From Akkermansiaceae bacterium (GTDB lineage: Bacteria > Verrucomicrobiota > Verrucomicrobiia > Verrucomicrobiales > Akkermansiaceae): 5,983 nt of DNA. Positions within the stretch are counted from its first letter, which is position 1; every line of letters starts with the position of its first letter. Positions 1 to 5,387 of this stretch are shown here, piece by piece. The translations under genes were made by a program, and so were the position numbers. The notes beneath the pieces are model-generated. The model searched no databases and was not told the origin of the DNA. It worked only from the letters and a program-made list of their open reading frames with translations. The DNA is taken from contig CAIVXP010000036.1 in assembly GCA_903909905.1 (NCBI GenBank), positions 1-5,983 on the forward strand, in the 5' to 3' direction.

Positions 1-156
1 TTGGTTTTTGTCGATGAGACTCTCACCACCTCCAGCGCCGCCGCCAAGCTGCGCGAAGCTGGACGCAATTCACGCAAACAAAAATCCGTGATCGATCAGG
101 CGGCCGCTGTCGAAATTCTCAACCTCTGGATGGGCAACGACTGGCAGGAAGCGTGA
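1..156 (+). CDS. ruvX: YqgF/RuvX-family nuclease, C-terminal fragment (5' end outside window)
   Basis: Only the last 51 residues are present, read in frame from base 1 to a TGA at 154-156. They match the C-terminal signature of the YqgF/RuvX family (RNase H fold; putative pre-16S rRNA nuclease, also called Holliday junction resolvase-like). The fragment has a VDE-T-LTT strand, followed by an A...LREAGR...K helix, and then a DQAAAVEIL helix carrying a conserved acidic residue expected to bind the catalytic metal. The family is about 140-150 residues long, so roughly two thirds of the gene lies to the left. The protein acts in the cytoplasm, where it is implicated in 16S rRNA 5'-end maturation. 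No intrinsic terminator with a T-tract follows. A 5-bp hairpin at 173-185 lies just downstream, but belongs to the element described there. The family call is fairly sure; the symbol follows family usage. Confidence 0.85.
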   Translation: MVFVDETLTTSSAAAKLREAGRNSRKQKSVIDQAAAVEILNLWMGNDWQEA

Positions 157-170
157 AGGTTGCTCGACCT

Positions 171-486
171 TAGAGCATTTTGCTCAAATCTGTAGCCGGT
201 GGTTGGGGTTAGGTGTGGTAAATTTGCGGCTTCGCCGGCCTTGAAAAAACGGAATCCTTGTCCATGGCTGCGTTCTTGCTCCGCCGTCGCTCTGCGAGCT
301 ATGGCGGACAAGTCAGTCGTGGATGTCTATCCACTTTGCCCGCACCCGCCGGTGCGGTCCTTGCGGACAACCCTTCGGGTCGGATATGTCCGCTCCATTG
401 TCGCAACGCCTTACCCGGGCCAAAATCTTCTCGCTCCAGCGGCTACACCTTTTCGCAAACCGCGCTAATTTTGAAGCATTACTCTA
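171..486. repeat. Structured non-coding element with imperfect inverted ends (candidate MITE or dispersed repeat)
   Basis: This stretch fills the gap between two convergent genes, and no convincing coding frame was found in it. The ends are imperfect inverted repeats: TAGAGCATTTTGCTCAAAT at 171-189 and, on the other strand, TAGAGTAATGCTTCAAAAT at 486-468. An inner inverted motif, TGTAGCCGsTGG, occurs at 191-202 and as its complement at 436-447. Between the ends are consecutive hairpins: 173-185 (GAGCA/TGCTC), 227-237 (CGGC/GCCG), 280-308 (TCCGCC/GGCGGA enclosing TCGC/GCGA), 319-334 (GTGGAT/ATCCAC), 341-356 (CGCACC/GGTGCG) and 363-393 (GCGGACA/TGTCCGC enclosing ACCC/GGGT). Both ends begin with TA, which would fit a TA target-site duplication as in IS630/Tc1-type elements, but two bases prove little. 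It could alternatively be an RNA-level structure or a REP/BIME-like intergenic repeat. Copy number is unknown from this window. Confidence 0.55.
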
Positions 487-1622
487 GAGAAGCCTCTTAC
501 GGGTTTGGTTGTGCCTACTGGGCGCGTCACTATAACTAGCTCCCAGATTGAGTTGAGGTGGTTTAGCTCAATAGGAAAATTGGAGGTGGTTGTGATTGTA
601 TTTTCGGAAACCCACGGGCCTGCTAAGTCTGAGGCGAAAAGAGGCTGATATAACAGCGGTTTTATTTGCGAGTTGGCACGTCGTCGTGGGTATGTGAGAA
701 TTTCGTATGATGTGCCATTTTCCGATTGAAGGCTCATCTTTGGAAGCCCGAGACCTGTGGCTGTTGGTGTTGATCCTCCGCTACGCGGGTTCAAGCCGAA
801 TCCAAATTCAATGAGATTGTTCATCCCATCCTGATCCGGGTCGGCACTTGCTCCGGAGATTGAGGTATTTTCTAGCTCATTGCCGTCGAAGTACTGCGCC
901 TGCCACTGTGCAAACGGCCCGATGGCAAAAGTGAATGTGTGGACTTCACTGAAGCCTGTGGGATTGCTTGAACCGGGGCCGGCAAAGGCCGATGCGCGCA
1001 GCCTGACGCGATGGATGCCGGTCGTGTTAAATCCCCAGTTGATGTGGTTATGAGTGCCCTCTGCGTAGTGATAGTCGTTTGTCGAACTGTTGCTGAAGGT
1101 AGACATCCAGACCTTGGGTGGGGAGCCTGATGTCCACATCGAAAAGTGTGCATTGCTGTTGTGGGGGGCGACATGTTCCACCAGTGAGACTTTAATCCAT
1201 GGTCTTGCAGTTGTCTGTGACACTCGAGTGTCGTTGGGAATGTATGAACCAAAAATGCCGGATTGGTTGTTGTCGAAACCGGGCCATGCCTCGCCGGCGC
1301 CGGGTGTTCCTTGCACCGCAATCCACAGAGGATTTCCCGCAGGCACGCCAGTAAAGGCGAAAGCTGCAGATGCGGGCTGTGTGTGCCTTGCTCCTGAATT
1401 TGACGGGTTGCCGCTGACATAGGGCTTGTCGCCGAGTGAAAGAGAAACGGACTGCGGATTGTGTTCCGTGTTTGGGGTGGCAGCCTTGCACGACCATGTG
1501 CCATTTTTCCATTCGAAGCGGATGTCAACATGTTCCCCCAGGGGCAAGAGTCCGGCCTGTGATTGGGCCGCGAGCAGGGGAATCAGTATGATGGTGTATC
1601 GCATGGGGAGTGATGAATTCAT
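465..1622 (-). CDS. Secreted choice-of-anchor M-like (TIGR03769-like) domain protein with C-terminal DPDxDG module
   Basis: This is a 385-residue predicted exported protein. Residues 1-23 form a signal peptide (hydrophobic core IILIPLLAA, probable cleavage after SQA). The main domain (about 25-235) opens with GEHVDIRFEWKNGTW. Near its end come AHFSMW (158-163) and HNHINWGF (191-198), followed by TTGIHRVRLRASA. This pattern, a histidine motif plus NWGF and a final beta strand, is what I recall of the choice-of-anchor M / TIGR03769 surface domain. After it comes a linker (WQAQYF) and a module with DPDQDGMNNLIEFGFGLNP (261-279), a putative calcium-binding, thrombospondin type 3-like motif common in verrucomicrobial exported proteins. 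There is no PEP-CTERM tail. The ATG overlaps the upstream pseudopilin stop in ATGA, so translation is probably coupled. A second start at Met7 (1604) would give a more typical signal peptide. The stop codon and about the last six residues lie in the inverted end of the 171-486 element. Ligand unknown; clustered histidines leave metal binding possible. Confidence 0.75.
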   Translation of the reverse strand: MNSSLPMRYTIILIPLLAAQSQAGLLPLGEHVDIRFEWKNGTWSCKAATPNTEHNPQSVSLSLGDKPYVSGNPSNSGARHTQPASAAFAFTGVPAGNPLWIAVQGTPGAGEAWPGFDNNQSGIFGSYIPNDTRVSQTTARPWIKVSLVEHVAPHNSNAHFSMWTSGSPPKVWMSTFSNSSTNDYHYAEGTHNHINWGFNTTGIHRVRLRASAFAGPGSSNPTGFSEVHTFTFAIGPFAQWQAQYFDGNELENTSISGASADPDQDGMNNLIEFGFGLNPRSGGSTPTATGLGLPKMSLQSENGTSYEILTYPRRRANSQIKPLLYQPLFASDLAGPWVSENTITTTSNFPIELNHLNSIWELVIVTRPVGTTKPVRGFSRVMLQN

Positions 1623-2335
1623 GGCAGGTCTTCGATGCCGGGTGGCTTGGCGATGTTGATGCCTGCTTCGGTTATGCGTTTGATCTCTCCGGCTTCGAGA
1701 GAGAGAACGCTACCATCGACATAAAGGTAGTTTGAACGCCCCTTCGCTCGCTCCTTTGATCCGCCGCCAAATCGATCGGGAGCGATGTCGCTGCAAACCG
1801 CAGACCATGATGACCATTGATTGGAGTGAGTGTGATCGTTCCCTGGGCCCGGGCTGGTGCGATCCGAACAGATGAAGGCGACGATGGTGCGTTCAGGTTG
1901 GGGTATCGCACTCAAGCGGTTTAGCGCAGTTCCAATCGGCTCCCCGAACGGATCGATCTCTGGCACAAAGATGTAGCTGTTGAGAATGTAGCTTGTGCCG
2001 CCCGCTTTGAGCCGTTCGTTCTTTCTTGGGTCTGCCGGGCAGATGCGAACGGAATCAAAGTCGCCGAGGTAGGCCTCGAGCTTTACAATCCAAGCCTCGT
2101 CGAAATCTGTAGTATGTGTGGTTTCCGGAAACTTGCCGTTGTGGTCCGCCGCATACATGTGCAAGGCGGCGCCGATGTTTTTGAGATTGCCCATGCAGTT
2201 TGTCTGTTGGGCTCGTGACAAGGTTGATCGCGACACGACCAACGCCACTGATGCCAGAGCGACAACGCTGGCAGTGGTCACCAGCATTTCGACCAAGGTA
2301 AATCCATGGGTTTTTCCAAGCGGGTAAAGTCTCAT
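1619..2335 (-). CDS. Type II/IV pseudopilin-like protein with prepilin-type N-terminal methylation motif
   Basis: From this start the protein has 238 residues. A short basic leader (MRLYPLGKTHG) precedes the prepilin peptidase site G|FTLVEM (residues 11-17). Glu at mature position 5 and a hydrophobic helix (about 12-35) follow. Then comes RAQQTNCMGNLKNIGAALHMY, a hallmark of the many stand-alone type II secretion-like pseudopilins of Verrucomicrobiota and Planctomycetota, followed by ADHNGKFP, RICPADP, TSYILN, DHTHSNQW and near the end SNYLYVDGSV (201-210). The last resembles the H-X9-DG motif of this family, but the histidine is not conserved and the segment before it carries extra charged residues. 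It is expected to sit in the inner membrane, with the globular part periplasmic, in a pilus or secretion pseudopilus. In-frame starts exist at 2347 and 2398. The 2398 start lies upstream of the predicted -10 box and is unlikely; 2335 and 2347 remain open. It overlaps the next gene by 4 bases. Confidence 0.87.
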   Translation of the reverse strand: MRLYPLGKTHGFTLVEMLVTTASVVALASVALVVSRSTLSRAQQTNCMGNLKNIGAALHMYAADHNGKFPETTHTTDFDEAWIVKLEAYLGDFDSVRICPADPRKNERLKAGGTSYILNSYIFVPEIDPFGEPIGTALNRLSAIPQPERTIVAFICSDRTSPGPGNDHTHSNQWSSWSAVCSDIAPDRFGGGSKERAKGRSNYLYVDGSVLSLEAGEIKRITEAGINIAKPPGIEDLP

Positions 2336-2384
2336 TCGATTGATCATTTGGCGATACCACAGAGGGGCTAGCGTCGAGGGGATG

Positions 2385-2390
2385 ATTATA
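2385..2390 (-). promoter_or_regulatory. -10 element (TATAAT) of the pseudopilin operon
   Basis: On the minus strand, TATAAT is a perfect sigma-70 -10 hexamer. It is separated by one base from the regulatory box at 2392-2409. No good -35 hexamer lies at 16-18 bases; the best TTG-type match (TTGCAT at 2409-2404) is only 13 bases away and is part of the box. Transcription would start near 2378 and leave a leader of roughly 30-45 bases before the ATG at 2347 or 2335. The weak -35 suggests that a regulator bound to the box shapes promoter use. Confidence 0.55.
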
Positions 2391-2391
2391 A

Positions 2392-2409
2392 GTTGCAAAA
2401 AATATGCAA
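2392..2409 (-). promoter_or_regulatory. Regulatory box copy 1 (TTGCATA-TTTT-TTGCAAC)
   Basis: Read on the minus strand, this site consists of two 7-base direct repeats, TTGCATA and TTGCAAC, separated by four T. It ends one base before the TATAAT of the minus-strand promoter. Its first 16 bases match copy 2 on the opposite strand at 15 positions. The 11-base period resembles the tandem half-sites of PhoB/OmpR-type regulators. It can also be read as TGCA-N7-TGCA, a palindromic dimer site. The regulator is unknown. Confidence 0.5.
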
Positions 2410-2426
2410 TAACAAAAATAATTTAG

Positions 2427-2444
2427 TTGCATATTATTTGCATT
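2427..2444 (+). promoter_or_regulatory. Regulatory box copy 2 (TTGCATA-TTAT-TTGCATT)
   Basis: Read on the plus strand, this site has the same layout as copy 1: TTGCATA, four A/T bases, then TTGCATT. It ends two bases before the TATAGAAT -10 region of the PEP-CTERM gene. Copies 1 and 2 therefore face away from each other, each set at nearly the same distance from its own promoter. The position fits a repressor or an activator acting symmetrically on both units. Confidence 0.5.
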
Positions 2445-2446
2445 TT

Positions 2447-2454
2447 TATAGAAT
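2447..2454 (+). promoter_or_regulatory. -10 region (TATAGAAT) of the PEP-CTERM gene
   Basis: TATAGA (2447-2452) and TAGAAT (2449-2454) overlap, and each matches TATAAT at five of six positions. TTGCAT at 2427-2432 lies 16 bases upstream of TAGAAT and could serve as a poor -35. Transcription would start near 2460, about 30 bases before the ATG at 2490. Confidence 0.4.
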
Positions 2455-2489
2455 CCCTTTGGCTTCTGGCCAAGCAAACATTAAACATT

Positions 2490-3203
2490 ATGAAAAAAGC
2501 ATTATTACTCACATCGTGGGCCCTATCGGTATCATTGCCTGCGGCCTCTTTGCTTACAGGCGGGCATATGGATGGTCCTGCCTTCGGATATGTTTCGGTA
2601 GCGGATGTAACCGACGATCCCTCGCTCACCCAAGGCTTTGAGCCACATTTTCACAATGAGGGAGGAGCTGATGGCGCGGTCATCAATGGTAACGCTGTTA
2701 CGACCGAGTCCGAATACGACCCGAGCGACCTCGTTATCGTCGTGCCGCAGACCTCAACGATTACGGTCGCATCAACCAATTATTATTGGCTGCCTGAGAC
2801 CGAGCAAGATGCGACTGATAAAGGCGCGCCCTTTCTTGGGTTGGGTTTGGAGGAACTCGTTGAGACCGACTGGGAAGATGGGCTCACCATCTCTCTCAAT
2901 AGCATCAATGGCCCGGGTAATTTCCGTCTCTGGCAGGATGACGGATTCGGTGGAGTCAACATTTTCCTTGATTCGAATGATCCTTCTAAAAGCTCCTTCG
3001 AGCTTCTTGCTGGCTTGCACACTCACTACAATTGGGGTTTTACGGCGTTAGGCACCTATCAGCTGGAGTTTGGCATTTCCGGCACACATGTTGATGATGG
3101 ATTACAGAGCGGTTCTGGCACCTACACTTTCCTGGTTCCCGAGCCGTCCACGGCCTTGCTTGGAGCCTTGGCTTCCATCGGACTGCTTAGAAGGAGGCGT
3201 TGA
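2490..3203 (+). CDS. PEP-CTERM-anchored choice-of-anchor M-like domain protein
   Basis: This is a 237-residue exported protein. The signal peptide is MKKALLLTSWALSVSLPAAS (1-20). The mature part begins LLTGGHMDGPAFGYV, then EPHFHNEGG (51-59), PFLGLGLEEL (114-123), GNFRLWQDDGFG (143-154) and AGLHTHYNWGFTALGTYQLEF (starting at 174), before a closing strand. This order resembles the choice-of-anchor M family, whose members share one extracellular domain but carry different anchors. Here the anchor is a PEP-CTERM tail: VPEPS at 216-220, a short hydrophobic helix, and the basic end RRRR. Such tails are recognised by exosortases (none in this window), which remove the tail and release or fix the protein at the outer surface. 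Histidines at 26, 53, 55, 177 and 179 could form a metal or ligand site; this is inference. The longer frame begins with a TTG at 2427 inside the regulatory box and would spoil the signal peptide, so the ATG at 2490 is chosen. No clear ribosome-binding site is seen. It is divergent from the pseudopilin operon and followed by a terminator. Confidence 0.85.
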   Translation: MKKALLLTSWALSVSLPAASLLTGGHMDGPAFGYVSVADVTDDPSLTQGFEPHFHNEGGADGAVINGNAVTTESEYDPSDLVIVVPQTSTITVASTNYYWLPETEQDATDKGAPFLGLGLEELVETDWEDGLTISLNSINGPGNFRLWQDDGFGGVNIFLDSNDPSKSSFELLAGLHTHYNWGFTALGTYQLEFGISGTHVDDGLQSGSGTYTFLVPEPSTALLGALASIGLLRRRR

Positions 3204-3216
3204 TTTGAAAAATGAC

Positions 3217-3263
3217 ATGGGTTTGGTAAAGGCAATCGCTGCATCGCCTTTGCCATGGCCCAT
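3217..3263 (+). other. 3'-UTR hairpin after the PEP-CTERM gene
   Basis: ATGGG (3217-3221) pairs with CCCAT (3259-3263), and GGTAAAGGC (3225-3233) pairs with GCCTTTGCC (3246-3254) with one G-U pair, leaving a 12-base loop. It lies 13 bases after the stop codon and about 30 bases before the main terminator. The following TATAATTTCTTT is only partly T-rich, so it is at best a weak terminator. Messenger protection from 3' exonucleases is another possible role. Confidence 0.45.
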
Positions 3264-3292
3264 ATAATTTCTTTAGGTTGCGGTTGTTTATG

Positions 3293-3325
3293 ATGACGCG
3301 GGTATATTACCCGCGTCATTTTTTT
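3293..3325 (+). terminator. Rho-independent terminator of the PEP-CTERM gene
   Basis: A perfect 12-bp inverted repeat (ATGACGCGGGTA / TACCCGCGTCAT) with a three-base TAT loop is followed directly by a T-run at 3319-3325, whose first T also closes the stem. It stands 90 bases after the stop of the PEP-CTERM gene. There is no matching T-run on the minus strand, so it acts on + strand transcription and does not serve the convergent floA operon. Confidence 0.92.
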
Positions 3326-3361
3326 GATAGTAGCGTGCTTGAGGTTCACACGCCCAGTGGC

Positions 3362-3378
3362 GGCGGTTTCCAACCGCC
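3362..3378. other. GC-rich hairpin downstream of the floA operon
   Basis: GGCGGTT (3362-3368) pairs with AACCGCC (3372-3378) around a three-base loop. It lies 22 bases past the stop of the last minus-strand gene of the floA operon. No T-run follows on either strand, so it is not a clear intrinsic terminator. It may act as a 3' end stabiliser or help a Rho-dependent stop. Confidence 0.35.
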
Positions 3379-3399
3379 ATGCCCAAACACCCTGTCGCT

Positions 3400-3876
3400 C
3401 TAACGCAAGCCCACCGGTGTGCCAAGGACCTCGCGGGTTATCACTGCCTTGCGCAGTTCGCTACGGTTTCTCAGCATGCCGCGCAATGATGCGGTAACGA
3501 CGACTGGCGCTTTGCCTTTGGCGTTTGCGCGCTCGCGTGTTGCAGCGGCATTGCCGGTGGTGATCGTCTTGGCCTCGCGGATCTGGCGGAGCTTTTCGCG
3601 CAGCGCATTTTGTCGTTCGAGCTCGCGGTCGGGCACTGGCTCTTGCGCGGGAAATGTGTTGCGTGCGCTTTGGCTTGGAACCGGTGGCGGCTGATTCGTC
3701 ATCGGCTCCGGCTGCCATGTTTCATACGGCCCGAAGATTTCCTCCTCATCCGGCAGCTCGCCAGCCTCGCGCGCTTCGCGTTCGGCCTGCTTCGCATCTC
3801 GGCGGCTTTTCACCCATGAGGCGAAGGCCAGCGCGACGATGAGGACGATTTGGAAATGATCGAAGATCCAATCCAT
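3400..3876 (-). CDS. Small membrane-anchored protein of unknown function, last gene of the floA operon
   Basis: This 158-residue protein has no assigned function that I can recognise. It starts MDWIFDHFQIVLIVALAFASWVKSRR, a single membrane helix (about 8-22) followed by positive residues, so the rest is predicted to be cytoplasmic. Residues 24-60 are highly charged (AKQAEREAREAGELPDEEE). Residues 61-82 are Pro-rich and low in complexity. Residues 84-105 are a charged, helix-forming segment (DRELERQNALREKLRQIREA). The last part, SLRGMLRNRSELRKAVITRE followed by VLGTPVGLR, resembles a short C-terminal motif seen in small proteins of Planctomycetota and Verrucomicrobiota (from memory, unchecked), and is probably the functional part. 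The gene follows floA after 30 bases in the same direction, so the two are probably co-transcribed. A role in FloA/NfeD membrane domains is inferred from position only. No clear ribosome-binding site is seen. Confidence 0.75.
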   Translation of the reverse strand: MDWIFDHFQIVLIVALAFASWVKSRRDAKQAEREAREAGELPDEEEIFGPYETWQPEPMTNQPPPVPSQSARNTFPAQEPVPDRELERQNALREKLRQIREAKTITTGNAAATRERANAKGKAPVVVTASLRGMLRNRSELRKAVITREVLGTPVGLR

Positions 3877-3906
3877 GAGGTTCTTGTTGTGTGATTGGTG
3901 GCTGGA

Positions 3907-4902
3907 TCAGTTGCCGTCCTTGGCGATGTTGGCGCGCATCTGCGTGTCGGACTTCACATTTTCCATTTTGTAATAATCCATGACGCCGAGGTGACCGCTG
4001 CGGAAGGCTTCGGCCATCGCGAGCGGCACTTGGGCTTCGGCCTCGACGACCTTGGCCTTCATCTCCGCCACGCGGGCGACCATTTCCTGTTCGAGGGCAA
4101 CCGCAGCCGCACGGCGGATTTCCGCCTGGGCCTGAGCCATGTTCTTGTTGGCCTCGGCCTGCGCTTCTTGGAGTTGAGCGCCAACGTTTTCGCCGACATC
4201 GACATCGGCAATGTCGATCGAAAGAATTTCAAACGCCGTGCCCACATCGAGTCCGCGGTGAAGTACGACCTTGGAAATTGAGTCGGGCGATTCAAGCACC
4301 GTCTTGTAAGTCTCAGCCGAACCGATGGTCGTGACGATGCCTTCGCCGACGCGTGCGATGATGGTTTCCTCTTTGGCACCGCCGACGAAGCGGTCGAGGT
4401 TGGTGCGCACTGTAACGCGCGCGCGGACTTTCACCTGGATGCCATCCTTGGCAACGCCGTCGATGGTCGTGCGTCCGGAGGCGGGATTCGGGCAATCGAT
4501 CACCTTCGGGTCGACCGAAGTGCGGACCGCCTCGACCACGCTTTTGCCGGAGCCTTTGGTCGCGAGGTCGATCGCGCAGGCGCGGTTCCAATCGAGCACG
4601 ATGCCTGCCTTTTGCGCGGCGATGAGTGCTTGAATCGTCGGGATCACATTGCCGCCGGCAAGGAAGTGGGCCTCGATGTCATTGATCGGAATTTCGATGC
4701 CTGCCTTTTTGGCGGTGATGCGGGCATCGACAACCATGCCGTAGGGCACTTGGCGCAGGCGCATGGCGACGAGATCGGTGAAGCCGACATAAGCGCCGGC
4801 AAGCCACGCGCGGAGCCAGACGCTGAAGAAGGAAATGATGATGCCAAAGATGACAAGCGAGGCGATGACAATGACGACGAGTACAAGTGTGGATAGGTCC
4901 AT
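3907..4902 (-). CDS. floA: Flotillin-like protein FloA (SPFH/UPF0365 family)
   Basis: At 331 residues this is the same length as Bacillus subtilis FloA (YqfA), and it follows it along its whole length. An N-terminal membrane segment (about 5-30) is followed by MRLRQVPYG. The SPFH core includes [20 protein letters not shown] (77-96), [30 protein letters not shown] (172-190) and [20 protein letters not shown] (221-240). An Ala/Glu-rich coiled coil follows (about 243-300, with [20 protein letters not shown] and [15 protein letters not shown]), then [18 protein letters not shown]. FloA oligomerises on the inner face of the membrane and organises functional microdomains involved in secretion, signalling and membrane fluidity. 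Compared with the B. subtilis protein as I remember it, there appear to be two short insertions, near TKGSGK (115-120) and NPASGRTT (139-146). The start lies five bases after the stop of the upstream nfeD-like gene, so the genes form one operon. Confidence 0.95.
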   Translation of the reverse strand: MDLSTLVLVVIVIASLVIFGIIISFFSVWLRAWLAGAYVGFTDLVAMRLRQVPYGMVVDARITAKKAGIEIPINDIEAHFLAGGNVIPTIQALIAAQKAGIVLDWNRACAIDLATKGSGKSVVEAVRTSVDPKVIDCPNPASGRTTIDGVAKDGIQVKVRARVTVRTNLDRFVGGAKEETIIARVGEGIVTTIGSAETYKTVLESPDSISKVVLHRGLDVGTAFEILSIDIADVDVGENVGAQLQEAQAEANKNMAQAQAEIRRAAAVALEQEMVARVAEMKAKVVEAEAQVPLAMAEAFRSGHLGVMDYYKMENVKSDTQMRANIAKDGN

Positions 4903-4907
4903 GGTGT

Positions 4908-5387
4908 TTATTCTGGTGTGGGGATGAGAGTGACGATGAGACGGAAGTTGTCCGCGCCGACGACTTGTAGCGTCGCACCTGGCGAAATTTGTCCAGATTG
5001 GCTGAATCCTTCGTAGCGTTTTCCGTTCACGCGGATGTAGCCGCTGGGGGATAGCAGGGTGATGGCCTCGGCTTGGGCGCCGATGAGTTGCTGCGCCTCG
5101 GGCCCGAGTGCCGCGCTGGTGGCGCTGATTTCACTGTCGAGAAAAGCCCGGCGGCCAAGGCGGGTTCTCGGCAAAACGTAAAATTCCAGAAACAGGGTGA
5201 TACCGATCAGCACCAACGCCGTAGCCAAGGCAAGCGCGCCACCAGTCGAGCCGAAGCGCGAATAAGCGATCGCACAGCCGCCCAGCATCATCAGCGCCGC
5301 GATGCCGCCGAGGATGCCGCCGGGTACGACCACCTCGGCGGCGAGCAGGATGAGGCCGACGGCAAAAAGCAAAATGATCAGGCTCAT
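4908..5387 (-). CDS. Short NfeD-family membrane protein
   Basis: This 159-residue protein has three predicted membrane helices (about 2-22, 25-42 and 49-72), including the [17 protein letters not shown] signature of NfeD proteins. A soluble C-terminal beta-barrel domain (OB fold, about 100-156) follows, with [25 protein letters not shown] and [11 protein letters not shown]. It lacks the ClpP-like protease domain of long NfeD proteins, so it is the short form, which is typically encoded next to a stomatin or flotillin. It probably works in the membrane with FloA, encoded five bases downstream. The ATG overlaps the stop of the preceding nfeD-like gene in ATGA, which implies translational coupling. 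Both NfeD proteins here share the -SG-v-i-GKRYE- strand in their OB domains, suggesting an ancient duplication. Confidence 0.9.
   Translation of the reverse strand: MSLIILLFAVGLILLAAEVVVPGGILGGIAALMMLGGCAIAYSRFGSTGGALALATALVLIGITLFLEFYVLPRTRLGRRAFLDSEISATSAALGPEAQQLIGAQAEAITLLSPSGYIRVNGKRYEGFSQSGQISPGATLQVVGADNFRLIVTLIPTPE

Noticed and set aside
96..539. Open frames on both strands within the 157-540 gap (71, 89 and 93 residues)
   Set aside because: They overlap each other and run through the hairpins. Their translations are Arg/Pro/Ser-rich without domain features, and two run into neighbouring genes. They are better explained as chance frames in a structured element.
872..1531. A 219-residue minus-strand frame inside the choice-of-anchor M-like gene
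   Set aside because: It is a different frame of the same strand with His/Pro/Arg/Ser-rich composition. The overlapping 385-residue frame has a signal peptide and recognisable motifs.
2336..2398. The most upstream start (2398) for the pseudopilin gene
   Set aside because: It lies upstream of the TATAAT at 2385-2390 and inside a regulatory box, and would give an unusually long leader before the prepilin cleavage site.
2427..2489. TTG start at 2427 for the PEP-CTERM gene
   Set aside because: It lies in the regulatory box, upstream of the likely transcription start, and would bury a clean MKK signal peptide 21 residues inside the protein.
3263..3268. TATAAT as a promoter after the PEP-CTERM gene
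   Set aside because: There is no -35 partner at a suitable distance, it lies next to a hairpin, and any transcript would be stopped by the terminator about 20 bases downstream.
4540..4560. GSGKS in FloA as a nucleotide-binding P-loop
   Set aside because: The full GxxxxGK[ST] spacing and the fold are absent; SPFH proteins do not use a Walker A motif here. It is a chance resemblance.
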